In this document: in pieces, positions 18,102 to 27,344 of the stretch
Numbering within the stretch: position 1 is the first letter of the stretch
How the letters are laid out: each line of letters opens with the position of its first letter
Assembly: GCF_009931695.1 (NCBI RefSeq)
Contig: NZ_CP048000.1
Location: 742,501-806,500 of the forward strand
DNA from: Anaerocolumna sedimenticola
GTDB taxonomy: Bacteria > Bacillota > Clostridia > Lachnospirales > Lachnospiraceae
DNA: 64,000 bases
Direction: 5' to 3'
Made by a program: the position numbers and the translations under genes
The notes under the pieces: model-generated
Database searches by the model: none
Told to the model about the DNA's origin: nothing
What the model saw: only the letters and a program-made list of their open reading frames with translations

Positions 18102-19421
18102 TTATTTTAAACTTTTGAAGACTTCATCTGCTTTCTTCTGGATGTTGTTTAAAACTTCATCCGTATCCGCACCGCTGTACATAAATCTTGACAGTTCATC
18201 CAGAGCATAATTTCTGATATCTTCAGGAGTGTTCTCATAATATCTTAAATACAATTGATAGTTGTCAGGTTCCGCACTCATCTTTAAAATATTCTGGATT
18301 GTTTTATTGCTTACATCAACTTTACTGGTATTTGCTATACCGTTTTCATTTAACATTACATTTTGCGTATCCGTCTTATAAAAATTACGGAGAGCAGCCA
18401 AAGCCGCATCTTTATCTTTACTTGCTTTTGCTACACAAATGGGAGATGCTTCAAAAAAGATTGTGCTTTTTTGTCCGTTCATACTTGGAACCACAAAAGA
18501 ATCAAAATCGGTTCCAGCCTCCATTCCATATTCAACTACCATTGAATTAGCAGTCGGATTCGGTTCCAGCATAATTGCAATTTCTCCTTTTGCAAAGGTT
18601 TTAAATACATCACTGTATAATTGCGGTTTTGCAAAATACCCCTTATCAAACATACTTCTCCAGATTTCCATAACCTTTTTAACGCTTTCATCCGTATAAG
18701 CTTTGGTTCCGTTACAGATATCCACATACAGCTGAGGGTCATAAGCTGCGATTAATTGTTCAAACCATATAAAACTTGCCCAGGAATCATTTTTTAAACC
18801 AATGGGTGTAACTCCGCTTTGTTTGATTTTTTCACAAGCAGCTAAAAATTCATCAAAGGTTTTTGGCACATCCGTTACTCCTGCCTTTTCAAAAACAGTT
18901 TTATTATATAAACATGTGTTATACAAAACACTGTATGGTGCCGCATAAGCTTTTCCATCCACCGTAAAGGCTTCTTTAATATCTGCAGATACTCCATCCG
19001 CTATGTAATTATCCCACTCCGCAGTCAAATCAACTAACTTATCATTTTTAGCCAGGGTTTCTAACTGGCTTCCGCTCCACCAGGTAAACATACCAGGTGC
19101 GGATTTATCATCGATGGATTGCTGCAGAGAAGTCTGATATGCGGCTACATCCGGAAAATTCACAATTTTAACGTCAACACCGGAGTCGTTTTTCCAAACC
19201 AATGATAACTCGTCGATGATAGCCTGATCACTTAATTTGTCAAGCCAGAATTCCGTACTTCCTTCCGCTTTAGTAACTTCTGAGCTTGTGGCTTCTGCTT
19301 TTGTACTCTCGGAAGCAGAATTACTAACCCCTTCTGTTTTTGCTCCCCCACATCCGGTAACGATGATACTCATCATTGTTACACTTAATAAAAATGCTGT
19401 GATTTTTTTCATTTTGAACAT
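18102..19421 (-). CDS. Extracellular sugar-binding lipoprotein of the mannoside ABC transporter
   Basis: The product (439 residues from this start) has a lipoprotein signal peptide ending SIIVTGC, so the mature protein is anchored at its N-terminal cysteine outside the membrane. A Ser/Thr/Glu-rich linker follows, then a type 1 solute-binding fold with FTWWSGSQLETLAKNDKLVDL. The start MFKMKK at 19421 is chosen because GGAGGG lies seven bases upstream; the longer ATG at 19436 overlaps that site. It is the first gene after the operator-controlled promoter. Confidence 0.92.
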   Translation of the reverse strand: MFKMKKITAFLLSVTMMSIIVTGCGGAKTEGVSNSASESTKAEATSSEVTKAEGSTEFWLDKLSDQAIIDELSLVWKNDSGVDVKIVNFPDVAAYQTSLQQSIDDKSAPGMFTWWSGSQLETLAKNDKLVDLTAEWDNYIADGVSADIKEAFTVDGKAYAAPYSVLYNTCLYNKTVFEKAGVTDVPKTFDEFLAACEKIKQSGVTPIGLKNDSWASFIWFEQLIAAYDPQLYVDICNGTKAYTDESVKKVMEIWRSMFDKGYFAKPQLYSDVFKTFAKGEIAIMLEPNPTANSMVVEYGMEAGTDFDSFVVPSMNGQKSTIFFEASPICVAKASKDKDAALAALRNFYKTDTQNVMLNENGIANTSKVDVSNKTIQNILKMSAEPDNYQLYLRYYENTPEDIRNYALDELSRFMYSGADTDEVLNNIQKKADEVFKSLK

Positions 19422-19447
19422 GGTAATACCCTCCATTTTGATATTTA

Positions 19448-19477
19448 TTATAACGTTATAATGTTATAACGTTATAA
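19448..19477. promoter_or_regulatory. Double palindromic operator of the mannoside operon
   Basis: Two identical 14-bp perfect palindromes TTATAACGTTATAA lie at 19448-19461 and 19464-19477, centred 16 bp apart. They begin just after the -10 hexamer and cover the predicted transcript start, the expected place for a repressor site. The two GntR proteins encoded in the locus are the obvious candidates. Confidence 0.8.
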
Positions 19478-19480
19478 TAA

Positions 19481-19509
19481 ATATTAGCATAGGACCTTTG
19501 AAAAGTCAA
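19481..19509 (-). promoter_or_regulatory. Promoter of the mannoside operon
   Basis: TTGACT (19504-19509) and TAATAT (19481-19486) are separated by 17 bp, giving a transcript start near 19474 inside the double palindrome. Confidence 0.85.
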
Positions 19510-19612
19510 TTGTAATTATTTCTTTTTTTTATCCTATTCTATCCAGGAAAACCCTTTCTTTGCTTTCCGGTTATTGAAAATACTCGCATTGATTCCCTTT
19601 ACTGGCACATAA

Positions 19613-19697
19613 ATAAAAAACGTCCATTACCGGCACATATTCATCTAACCTTTTTTCATCTGAAAAAATGATTTGAATATATATTAGTAATGGACGT
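19613..19697 (-). terminator. Terminator of the second GntR gene
   Basis: On the minus strand ACGTCCATTAC (19687-19697) pairs with GTAATGGACGT (19620-19630), followed by TTTTTTATTT. The loop is long, with a nested AAAAAATGA/TCATTTTTT-like stem. It separates this gene from the mannoside promoter downstream. Confidence 0.8.
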
Positions 19698-19735
19698 GGT
19701 TTATTCATGTGGGTTTGTAATAATCTATTGTGATA

Positions 19736-20458
19736 TTATAGTTCAACCGAGTACTTGTATTTATCTCCCGGATAATAACAAATGGTATATTCAACGGTTT
19801 CATTTTGCTGGTCCGTTGTTTTTCTGGTTCTTTTAAAGACAGGGGAACCTACGGATATGTTCAGATGTTTACTAATCTCCTTATCGGCCAGAACTGCTTC
19901 AAAAGTATCCTGTCCTTTCACAATTTTAACTCCATACCGGGTATCCAGAAGATTATATAGGGATTCCATATACTGCTTCGGATCCAGGGGAAGTTCATAA
20001 TTCTTTTTTAAATAGGTAATGGAATATACAATCGGTGAAGTTTTTACACCTCTGACACGGACTAACTTATAGGACTCTTCTCCCTCTTTTATGTCTAATT
20101 TTGCGGCTATAATTTTATTTGTTTTTTCCAATGATATTTTACAGTAACCGGTCTCCATTTTCATGCCATGCTGCTCCATCTCTTCGGAGAAGCTGATGAC
20201 CCGTTTTAGTTTCTCGTCAATCTTTTCAAATACAACTATCGTACCAATACCCTGAGCGGGTTGTAAATACCCAGCATTGACCAGTGAACTTACCGCCTGT
20301 CTTACCGTTACACGGCTGACTTCAAAAAGCTCCTGAAGCTGTTTTTCACTTGGTAAAACATCACCGTAAGCGTATTCACCCTTTTCAATCTTCTCCTTAA
20401 GAATACTTTCGATTTGAGAGTATAAAGGAGCTGCGCCCTTTTCGTGATTTAATTTCAT
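19736..20458 (-). CDS. GntR/HutC-family transcriptional regulator (UTRA domain), copy 2
   Basis: The 240-residue protein has an N-terminal winged helix (LPSEKQLQELFEVSRVTVRQAVSSL) and a UTRA effector domain. It is a close paralogue of the GntR protein encoded at 11854-12576; the two are collinear throughout and most residues match. The ATG at 20458 is chosen over 20467 because AAGGATG is correctly spaced only for the former. It is monocistronic, lies directly upstream of the mannoside promoter and ends at its own terminator. It probably recognises the TTATAACGTTATAA palindromes. Confidence 0.9.
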   Translation of the reverse strand: MKLNHEKGAAPLYSQIESILKEKIEKGEYAYGDVLPSEKQLQELFEVSRVTVRQAVSSLVNAGYLQPAQGIGTIVVFEKIDEKLKRVISFSEEMEQHGMKMETGYCKISLEKTNKIIAAKLDIKEGEESYKLVRVRGVKTSPIVYSITYLKKNYELPLDPKQYMESLYNLLDTRYGVKIVKGQDTFEAVLADKEISKHLNISVGSPVFKRTRKTTDQQNETVEYTICYYPGDKYKYSVEL

Positions 20459-20859
20459 TCCGTTCATCCTTTTTCTTATAATGATAAAAAATTGCGTTGT
20501 TAAAAATACCTATCCGGGATGGCTTGTTTCAATTTACTCCCATATAATCATAACTCATTTTAATATTCTAGCATATTTATGTCTTATCAACAACTTTATT
20601 TCATAATATTTATGTGCTTTCTTATTTTAAGAAGCTTCGTCCTCAAATCCAAATTATAATTATGACAGGTGTGATTGCGAGCTGAGGCAAGGCCTGCTTA
20701 TTCCAAACCTTGTTATCTACTCAATAAGTCTTTCCATATACAAGAAAATATTGTAAAATAATCTTAAAGAAACCAGCTTTACATTACTACCTGTGATTCA
20801 TAGCAAATGCTTAAAGCATAACCTAATATACCCTAGGGTCAAATAGAGAGGAGTTTATT
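20459..20859. other. Divergent intergenic region, no clear feature
   Basis: About 400 bp separate the GntR gene (minus) and the AraC-type gene (plus). It must contain both promoters. I see no strong -35/-10 pair, no palindrome like the mannoside operator and no structured RNA. A GAGAGGAG ribosome binding site precedes the plus-strand gene. Confidence 0.4.
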
Positions 20860-23199
20860 ATGAAGAGAATACCGGTTCAGATCCAATTGTTTATGATACT
20901 GTTCCTGGTACTGGTTATTCCCATGTCTATCATATCTTATTACAGCAGTGCCAGCATGATGTCTTATTCGGAGCAGGAAATAGCCGATTCAGCCTTACTT
21001 AAGCTGGATTCCGGCATTGCTCTGAATGAATTTGCCTTAAATAATGTAATTGTCGATGTACTTCAGATGGTAAAAGAGAATAAATTTAATACCATAAAAA
21101 ACATAACTTCTTATACTGAACTGACTTCCGACTATGATACGGTAAACAGCGCCGTCAATATTCTGAACAGTATGAACGAAATACTGTCCAATGACAGTAC
21201 CGTATATTCGATTATTTTTTACCTGGATAATGCGGATTACGCCATTTCAACCAATAAAGGAATCGTCCGGCTTAAGTATTTTGAAAGCATGGACTGGCTG
21301 GAAGCCGCCATGGATAAAATCAACGGCGCCGGAGGAGTCTGGTTCCCCAGGGTGTTAAATAAGGCTACCGTTACTGAAATTGAAAAAGGCTTAAAATATT
21401 CCGAATCTATTAACGTCATATCCTACGTTTACCGGCTTAATCGCCTTACCACCTCGACGAAGGGTACTATCATAGTAAACGTAAACGAAACAAAGGTAAG
21501 CAGTTTTCTTAATTCCAATAAACATAATTCCGATTCAACCGGTTTCATCACTGATATGGATGGAAATGTAATTTCGCATAAAGATAAATCCCTGATACAT
21601 AAAAATCTCAGTGAAGTTAATTATGTAAAAGACATCTTAAAGAATAAAGCGGACTCCGGATATTTTTATGTAAATACAGAGAACGAGAGAATTTTATATA
21701 CTTTCTATAAAACTCCTTTCAACCACTGGATCTACATTACAACCTATTCCATGGATACTTTACTGGAGAAATCAAACGTAGTCAGAACCAATTTTATGAT
21801 CCTTACCATTGTAATCATTGCCATTGGAACGGTAATAACCGTACTGGTATCCATCGGATTTTCCAAACCAATGAAACAATTGGTTAACTCTATGAAAAAA
21901 CAGGCAGGTTTTGAGGACAGGGTAAATAAAAATGAACTTGCCTATCTTACGACTGCTTTTGAAAAAATCAGGGAGCAGGAGGATGGCCTGAACCAATTAT
22001 TAAAAGAGAGAGAAAAGGAAACAAAATATCTGGCATTTCACAATTTACTGACCGGTGAAATTGCAAACAGTACGGAAATGGAAGAAATAAAAAAGGCCTT
22101 TCCCTACAGCCATTATATTGTTGCCCTGGTATCTGTCGATAATATAAAATCCTATTTAAAGGAAGCCAATCCCGAGACCAGAAGCTACCAGCGTTATTTA
22201 TTATTTGATAAATTTGAGAACGCCTTTCCGGAAGAATACCATGTATGCTGTGCCAGATATGAGGCCGGGACCATTGCTATCATAATAAATATGGAATATT
22301 ATGACCACATCCGGGTGCCGAGGACTTTAAAAAATGTTCTTAACCAGATAAAAACCATAGCACTGGAAGTCCGGGGATATACCGTAACAATCGGGGTAAG
22401 CGGAGTCCATAATAGTTATGGGGGTATTAAAGAATGCGTTTATGAAGCCGCAGAAGCGGTAAAGCAGAGATTACTCGCCGGAAGAAACAGCATTATTTTC
22501 TGGGAATCCGAAAAAAGGGAAAATAAAAAGTTCCATTATTTCTATAACAGCGAGAAAAAGATTCTGAACTTCTTAAATAACGGTGATTTTGAAAGCTTAA
22601 AATCAGAGCTTCGGAAAATCGTCAACCAGATAAAAGAAGAAAAGGATATTTCATACGACAATATCCTGCTGATCTTTAATCAGTTGGTGGGTGCAACAAT
22701 TAAATTTCTGGTAGAACATAATATTAATACAAGTAAAATTTTCAGGAGTAATATTAATATTTACTCTGAAATCGCCGGTCTGGATACGGTGGATGAAATT
22801 GAAGCATATCTGACGGAAATATTCAAATCCATTATGGATTATACGGCTCCAAGCGGTAAGAATAATGAAACAAAATATTGCGAACAAATTTTTAAGTATC
22901 TCCGGGAACATTATAAAGAAGATATTATATTGGAAGATATTGCAGAAAAAGTAGGTATCAGTTATTCCTATCTAAGAAAACTTATAAAAGAAGAAACAGG
23001 AAAGAGTTTAAATGATAATGTAAATATCCTGCGTATTGAAGAAGTAAAAAACCTGCTGCTTCATTCCGATTTAAACATTTCACAAATTGCAAAAGAGGTG
23101 GGCTACCGGAATATCCAAAGCGTAATCCGTTTTTTTAAAAAATATGAGGGTATCTCTCCAAGTGAATTTAAAAACCTTAAACAGGAGGAAAGTATATAA
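20860..23199 (+). CDS. Membrane-anchored AraC-family regulator with extracellular sensor domain
   Basis: The 779-residue protein has an N-terminal membrane span (about residues 9-30), a roughly 260-residue outer sensor region of Cache-like appearance, and a second span near 303-325. A cytoplasmic linker follows, then a C-terminal double helix-turn-helix (EDIILEDIAEKVGISYSYLRKLIKEETGKS and NISQIAKEVGYRNIQSVIRFFKKYEGISPSEF). This matches YtdP-type regulators of pectin-derived sugar uptake in Firmicutes. It binds DNA from the membrane and should sense an external sugar. The ABC transporter and GH105 genes downstream on the same strand are its likely targets. Confidence 0.88.
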   Translation: MKRIPVQIQLFMILFLVLVIPMSIISYYSSASMMSYSEQEIADSALLKLDSGIALNEFALNNVIVDVLQMVKENKFNTIKNITSYTELTSDYDTVNSAVNILNSMNEILSNDSTVYSIIFYLDNADYAISTNKGIVRLKYFESMDWLEAAMDKINGAGGVWFPRVLNKATVTEIEKGLKYSESINVISYVYRLNRLTTSTKGTIIVNVNETKVSSFLNSNKHNSDSTGFITDMDGNVISHKDKSLIHKNLSEVNYVKDILKNKADSGYFYVNTENERILYTFYKTPFNHWIYITTYSMDTLLEKSNVVRTNFMILTIVIIAIGTVITVLVSIGFSKPMKQLVNSMKKQAGFEDRVNKNELAYLTTAFEKIREQEDGLNQLLKEREKETKYLAFHNLLTGEIANSTEMEEIKKAFPYSHYIVALVSVDNIKSYLKEANPETRSYQRYLLFDKFENAFPEEYHVCCARYEAGTIAIIINMEYYDHIRVPRTLKNVLNQIKTIALEVRGYTVTIGVSGVHNSYGGIKECVYEAAEAVKQRLLAGRNSIIFWESEKRENKKFHYFYNSEKKILNFLNNGDFESLKSELRKIVNQIKEEKDISYDNILLIFNQLVGATIKFLVEHNINTSKIFRSNINIYSEIAGLDTVDEIEAYLTEIFKSIMDYTAPSGKNNETKYCEQIFKYLREHYKEDIILEDIAEKVGISYSYLRKLIKEETGKSLNDNVNILRIEEVKNLLLHSDLNISQIAKEVGYRNIQSVIRFFKKYEGISPSEFKNLKQEESI

Positions 23200-23280
23200 A
23201 TATACCGGGCTGTATCGTGTGAATCGTCTCGCGAAAAGTATGGGAGCCATTGGAGACTAGCATCCGGTTAAGCTATACAA

Positions 23281-23328
23281 AATATCCATAAAACAGATTT
23301 TAAATAACTGTTTTATGGATATTTTTTG
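23281..23328 (+). terminator. Rho-independent terminator after the AraC-type gene
   Basis: ATATCCATAAAACAG (23282-23296) and CTGTTTTATGGATAT (23308-23322) form a perfect 15-bp stem with an 11-base loop, followed by TTTTTTG. Confidence 0.93.
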
Positions 23329-23337
23329 ATACTGAAC

Positions 23338-23472
23338 TATCATTTTTGATAAAAAAATGAACTGAAATAGTCATCCGGACATGTTTTTTTCTTTCTAATT
23401 TCAGATTAATTTTCAGGAATTCTTTATGAAATTTAAGAAAAATCAACGGTTTCGACAATATCAAAAATGATA
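23338..23472. promoter_or_regulatory. Inverted pair of TATCATTTTTGATA sites
   Basis: TATCATTTTTGATA at 23338-23351 and its exact complement TATCAAAAATGATA at 23459-23472 lie upstream of the permease operon. Each is itself a near-palindrome. Position and symmetry suggest activator binding sites for the AraC-type protein. A poor promoter, TTGATA near 23486 with AT-rich sequence beyond, follows the second site. Confidence 0.5.
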
Positions 23473-23580
23473 AGCAGTGACAAAATTGATACTTTACATC
23501 TCTAATAAATCATTATATAGTTCACATATATTATTTATGTATAAAACGCATAAATCCACGTGATAAGGAGGGATTAATTT

Positions 23581-24564
23581 ATGAAAATTGCCAGAGTCAC
23601 CGGCAAGGAATCCGATCATCTTACTTCTGTTCAAGAAAGTATTAAGAACCGGAATAAGAGAAAAAGTATCCTTTTCTATTTAAGAAAAGACTGGCAGTTA
23701 TACATATTGTTATTAGTTCCGGTTGCTTTTGCTTTCATTTTTAAGTATGGTTCCATGTTTGGCCTGGTTGTTGCTTTTAAAGATTATAAAATCCTGAAAG
23801 GATTTTCAGGCAGTGAATGGGTGGGTCTTTCCGTATTCCGGAAAGTCTTTCAGATGAGGGATTTCGGGAAATCAATCCGGAATACACTGTTATTAAACAG
23901 TTTAACACTGATTATAGGCTTTCCGCTTCCTATTTTACTGGCCCTTTTATTAAACGAAGTAAAAAATAAGTACTTTAAAAAACTAACACAGACTTTATTA
24001 TATCTGCCTCATTTTTTATCCTTTGTTATCATAGGTGCCATTGCTTACCAGATCTTCGGTCTGGCAAACGGTGTTATAAATAATCTTCTTGAAGCAACAG
24101 GCCATGTCAGGATTCCTTTTCTTCAGGAGGATAACCACTGGCTAATTACCTATGTCCTCATTAACGTATGGCAGACAATGGGTTGGGGAACCATCATTTA
24201 TCTGGCTGCCATTACAAGCGTTAATCCGGAGCTGTATGAAGCGGCAACTGTAGACGGAGCCGGAAGACTTGCAAAATGTATCCATGTTACTTTGCCCTGC
24301 ATCAAAAGCACCATTGTAATCCTGCTGATTATGAATCTGGGCAAAATTATGGGCGGTTCTTTTGAATCGGTAAATGCTTTAATGAACGTGGCAACTACGG
24401 AGTATACCAATACCATTCCCGTACTGGTTTACCGGTTAGGTCTCTCAAACGGCAAATACAGCGAAGCAACTGCCATTGGTTTATTCCAGTCCGTAATCGG
24501 ATTACTGTTAGTAATCGGCTCTGATTTCTTCGCTAAAAAACTTGGCGAAGAAGGAATCTTATAA
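23581..24564 (+). CDS. Oligosaccharide ABC transporter permease, LplB/YteP type
   Basis: The 327-residue membrane protein has a long basic cytoplasmic N-terminus, six spans and the EAA loop EAATVDGAGRLAKCIHVTLPCIKST near residues 220-245. LplB/YteP-type permeases are larger than MalF types at the N-terminus and carry pectin or uronide oligosaccharides. AAGGAGGG precedes the ATG. It forms the channel with the product of the next gene, eight bases on. No ATPase is linked. Confidence 0.92.
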   Translation: MKIARVTGKESDHLTSVQESIKNRNKRKSILFYLRKDWQLYILLLVPVAFAFIFKYGSMFGLVVAFKDYKILKGFSGSEWVGLSVFRKVFQMRDFGKSIRNTLLLNSLTLIIGFPLPILLALLLNEVKNKYFKKLTQTLLYLPHFLSFVIIGAIAYQIFGLANGVINNLLEATGHVRIPFLQEDNHWLITYVLINVWQTMGWGTIIYLAAITSVNPELYEAATVDGAGRLAKCIHVTLPCIKSTIVILLIMNLGKIMGGSFESVNALMNVATTEYTNTIPVLVYRLGLSNGKYSEATAIGLFQSVIGLLLVIGSDFFAKKLGEEGIL

Positions 24565-24578
24565 AGGAGGAAATGCAG

Positions 24579-25505
24579 ATGGCATCAAGTATTAATCCGA
24601 AGACCGTTATATCCCCTAAAAAACCCTGGACCAAATCCAGGTTACATAATTTTTTTACGGATCTTTTCATTCATTCCATTTTAGCAGTTACCGCACTAAC
24701 CTGCCTGCTGCCGTTCATACATGTATTTTCAAAGTCCGTCAGTGAGGAAGCATTTGTAATAGCCAATAAAATTATATTATTGCCGAAAGGTTTTACCTTG
24801 GATGCATACCGAAAAATTTTTGCCGATTTCAGTATTTTAAGATCCCTATATGTGTCCATCGTCGTTACCATAGCCTTTACTGTTTTAGGTATGATTATTA
24901 CCATCTGTGCGGCATACCCCCTTTCGAGGAAAACCTTAAAGGGCCGATCCGTTTTTACCTTTTTGTTTATGTTTACCATGTATTTTGGCGGCGGGATTAT
25001 CCCCGAATATTTATTGATAAACAACTTAAATTTACTGGATACCTGGTGGGCCATGATTCTCCCACTGGCTTTCAGCCCCTATAACCTGTTGATCATGAAA
25101 ACCACGCTGCAAAATACCATTTCCGACAGCCTGGTTGAATCTGCAGTCATTGACGGGGCAGGTCAGTTTAGAATATTAAAAAGTATTGTACTTCCTTTAT
25201 CAAAGCCAATTATCGCCACCCTCTCTTTGTTTTATGCGGTTGGCAGATGGAACGCCTATCAGGATGCCTTATTTTATATAAAGCAGAATATTGATTTAAG
25301 GCCACTTCAGTTAAAGCTTTATTATCTGGTTGTTGCGGCAACAGAATCTTTTCAGGCTGCGGCAGAGGGTTCCGCACAGTATACCAGTCCTGAAGTTTTA
25401 AAGGCTTCCTGTATTATGTTTGCAACCATTCCCATTCTATGTATTTATCCCTTTGTACAGAAATATTTCGTACAGGGAACCATGATCGGTGCTGTGAAAG
25501 GGTAA
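24579..25505 (+). CDS. Oligosaccharide ABC transporter permease, LplC/YtcP type
   Basis: The 308-residue membrane protein has six spans and the EAA loop ESAVIDGAGQFRILKSIVLPLSKPI. The ATG at 24579 is chosen because AGGAGG lies eight bases upstream; an ATG six bases earlier would be too close to that site. LplC/YtcP family features include the long periplasmic-side loop before the last span (NIDLRPLQLKLYYLV). It is partner of the LplB-type permease. Confidence 0.92.
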   Translation: MASSINPKTVISPKKPWTKSRLHNFFTDLFIHSILAVTALTCLLPFIHVFSKSVSEEAFVIANKIILLPKGFTLDAYRKIFADFSILRSLYVSIVVTIAFTVLGMIITICAAYPLSRKTLKGRSVFTFLFMFTMYFGGGIIPEYLLINNLNLLDTWWAMILPLAFSPYNLLIMKTTLQNTISDSLVESAVIDGAGQFRILKSIVLPLSKPIIATLSLFYAVGRWNAYQDALFYIKQNIDLRPLQLKLYYLVVAATESFQAAAEGSAQYTSPEVLKASCIMFATIPILCIYPFVQKYFVQGTMIGAVKG

Positions 25506-25629
25506 TGCGGTACCAATAAATGGAGTGATGGAGGTGCTGTAAATATGAAATCTATGGTATATCCAATGACATAAGGTCTTACGCAGCACTTTCTTATAAA
25601 TAATTATTATCAAAGGAGGTAAGTTTGTT

Positions 25630-27323
25630 ATGAAAAAAGTTTTCAAAAAACTGACAACACTTTTATTGATTTGTACCCTGACCATCTTTATGACCGCAGG
25701 GTGTAAAAGCAATGAAACAGGTCCGACGGAAGAAACAGCGGCCAATGGGGCAGCAGATGCTACGGCAGAAGAAACTGCTGCAGGAGAAACTACAACAGGT
25801 GATAATGCTGCAGGGGAACTACTGGAGCTTATACCGATTATTCATCCGGCTTTAAAGATAACGTAACAATTGAAATTCCTGTATATGACAGAGCCTTTGA
25901 GGGATGGAATGTAACCGATAATTATTATACCAGATGGATTCAATCCCAGTTCGGTGATAAGTATAATATAACGGTTAAGTTTGTTGCTATCGGAAGGTCC
26001 ACCGAAGTAACCGATTATACTCAAATGCTGGCAGCCGATACCGCACCGGATATTATTTTCCATTATGATATGCCCCAGATTCTGGCATACTATGGGGAAG
26101 GTGCCATGCAGAAGCTGGATCTTGATGAAATCAAATTCTATGCGCCTACCTACTGGGCTAACATGGGAGAAACCAATACTACCTATGGTAAGGTAAACGG
26201 GGATAATTATTTCTTCTTTGCCGACAGGCCGGATGCTTACAACTGGCTGACCTTAATCAGGCAGGACTGGATTGATGCCGTTGGAATGAAAATGCCAACC
26301 TGTTTGGAGGAATACAATGAGTTATTAAAAGCCTGGAAAGAAGCCGGTCTTGGAAACGGCGGAGGTAATCTGGTCCAGAACAATTTCACTTATGATTATG
26401 CTTTCCGTACCTGGCCGATTGACGAAAAAGAAAGAGCTTTATATTCGGATCTTTCCGTTCCTGCATTTACCTGGGAGCCTACACATCAATATCTAAAGAA
26501 TTTAAATTATCAGTGCAATAATGGATTAATTGATCCGGAATTTTATTTAAATACGGATGATGCCTCCACCCAGGCAGATTTTGTTTCCGGCAGTTCCGGT
26601 GTTTATGCCCTGTATTTATCCAGTTCATCACCTGTAATCGAAAACCTGTTAACCAATGATCCCGATGCCAAGGTTGCCGTACTGGATCCTAAGGCATTAG
26701 TACCAAAGGGTGATGAATATAAACCCCAGGGACGTGCTTACTGGCCGTTTGGAATGATTATGGGTATTAATTCAACCTCCAGTCCCGAGGAACGGGCTGC
26801 AGTCTGGATGTACCTGGAATGGATGAGCAATACAGATAACCTGTTTTTCCTGCAAAACGGTGTGGAAGGTCAAAACTATACCCTGGATGAGAGCGGTTTA
26901 GCTGTTAAGAAAACCGATTTTACAGGCGAATCAAAATTATCGGATAACAATAACAAAGATTATTGGTGTCTGGTAACGGAAAGTGCACAGTATAAGGAGG
27001 AAGAGGTAAATTATAAGGCAAACGTCGCCAACTGGGCCCCGGCAGGCTATGAATATTTAATCGAAGATTCTTATCAATATTATAAGGATAATCTGGAATA
27101 TTCCACTCCGGATGCATTATATTCCGTTGTTTTGGAATCCGTAGCCGAATATAAATCAGATTTGAATGATTTGTGGAAAGAGCTTTATGTAAAATGTGCC
27201 ATGAGTCCGGAAGCCGAATTTGAGGCAACCTATAAAGAAGCCTGCCAGGAGTTCCTGGATGCAGGATACCAGGCAATTCTGGATGAAAAGACGAAAGCCA
27301 TTGAGGCCGGAAATTATAATTAA
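25630..27323 (+). pseudogene. LplA/YtcQ-type solute-binding lipoprotein, broken by a one-base frameshift
   Basis: The 5' part encodes a lipoprotein signal (FMTAGC) and an Ala/Glu/Thr-rich linker, then runs into a stop at 25866. A second frame carries the rest of a large binding protein without interruption from about 25812 to 27323 (GAYTDYSSGFKDN onward). Restoring one G in the GGGG run at 25813-25816 joins them, and the total becomes exactly 565 codons, a normal length for LplA-type proteins. No canonical slippery heptamer with the right phase is present. It is either a recent inactivating mutation, a slippage-prone tract or a sequencing error. Flanking transporter and GH105 genes are intact. 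Confidence 0.88.
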
Positions 27324-27344
27324 ACCGGCTAATGAGAGGATTCT

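Noticed and set aside
25806..25830. Programmed ribosomal frameshift in the binding-protein gene
   Set aside because: GGGGAAC is not in the phase needed for a canonical -1 slippery heptamer and no downstream pseudoknot is obvious; a one-base deletion is simpler.
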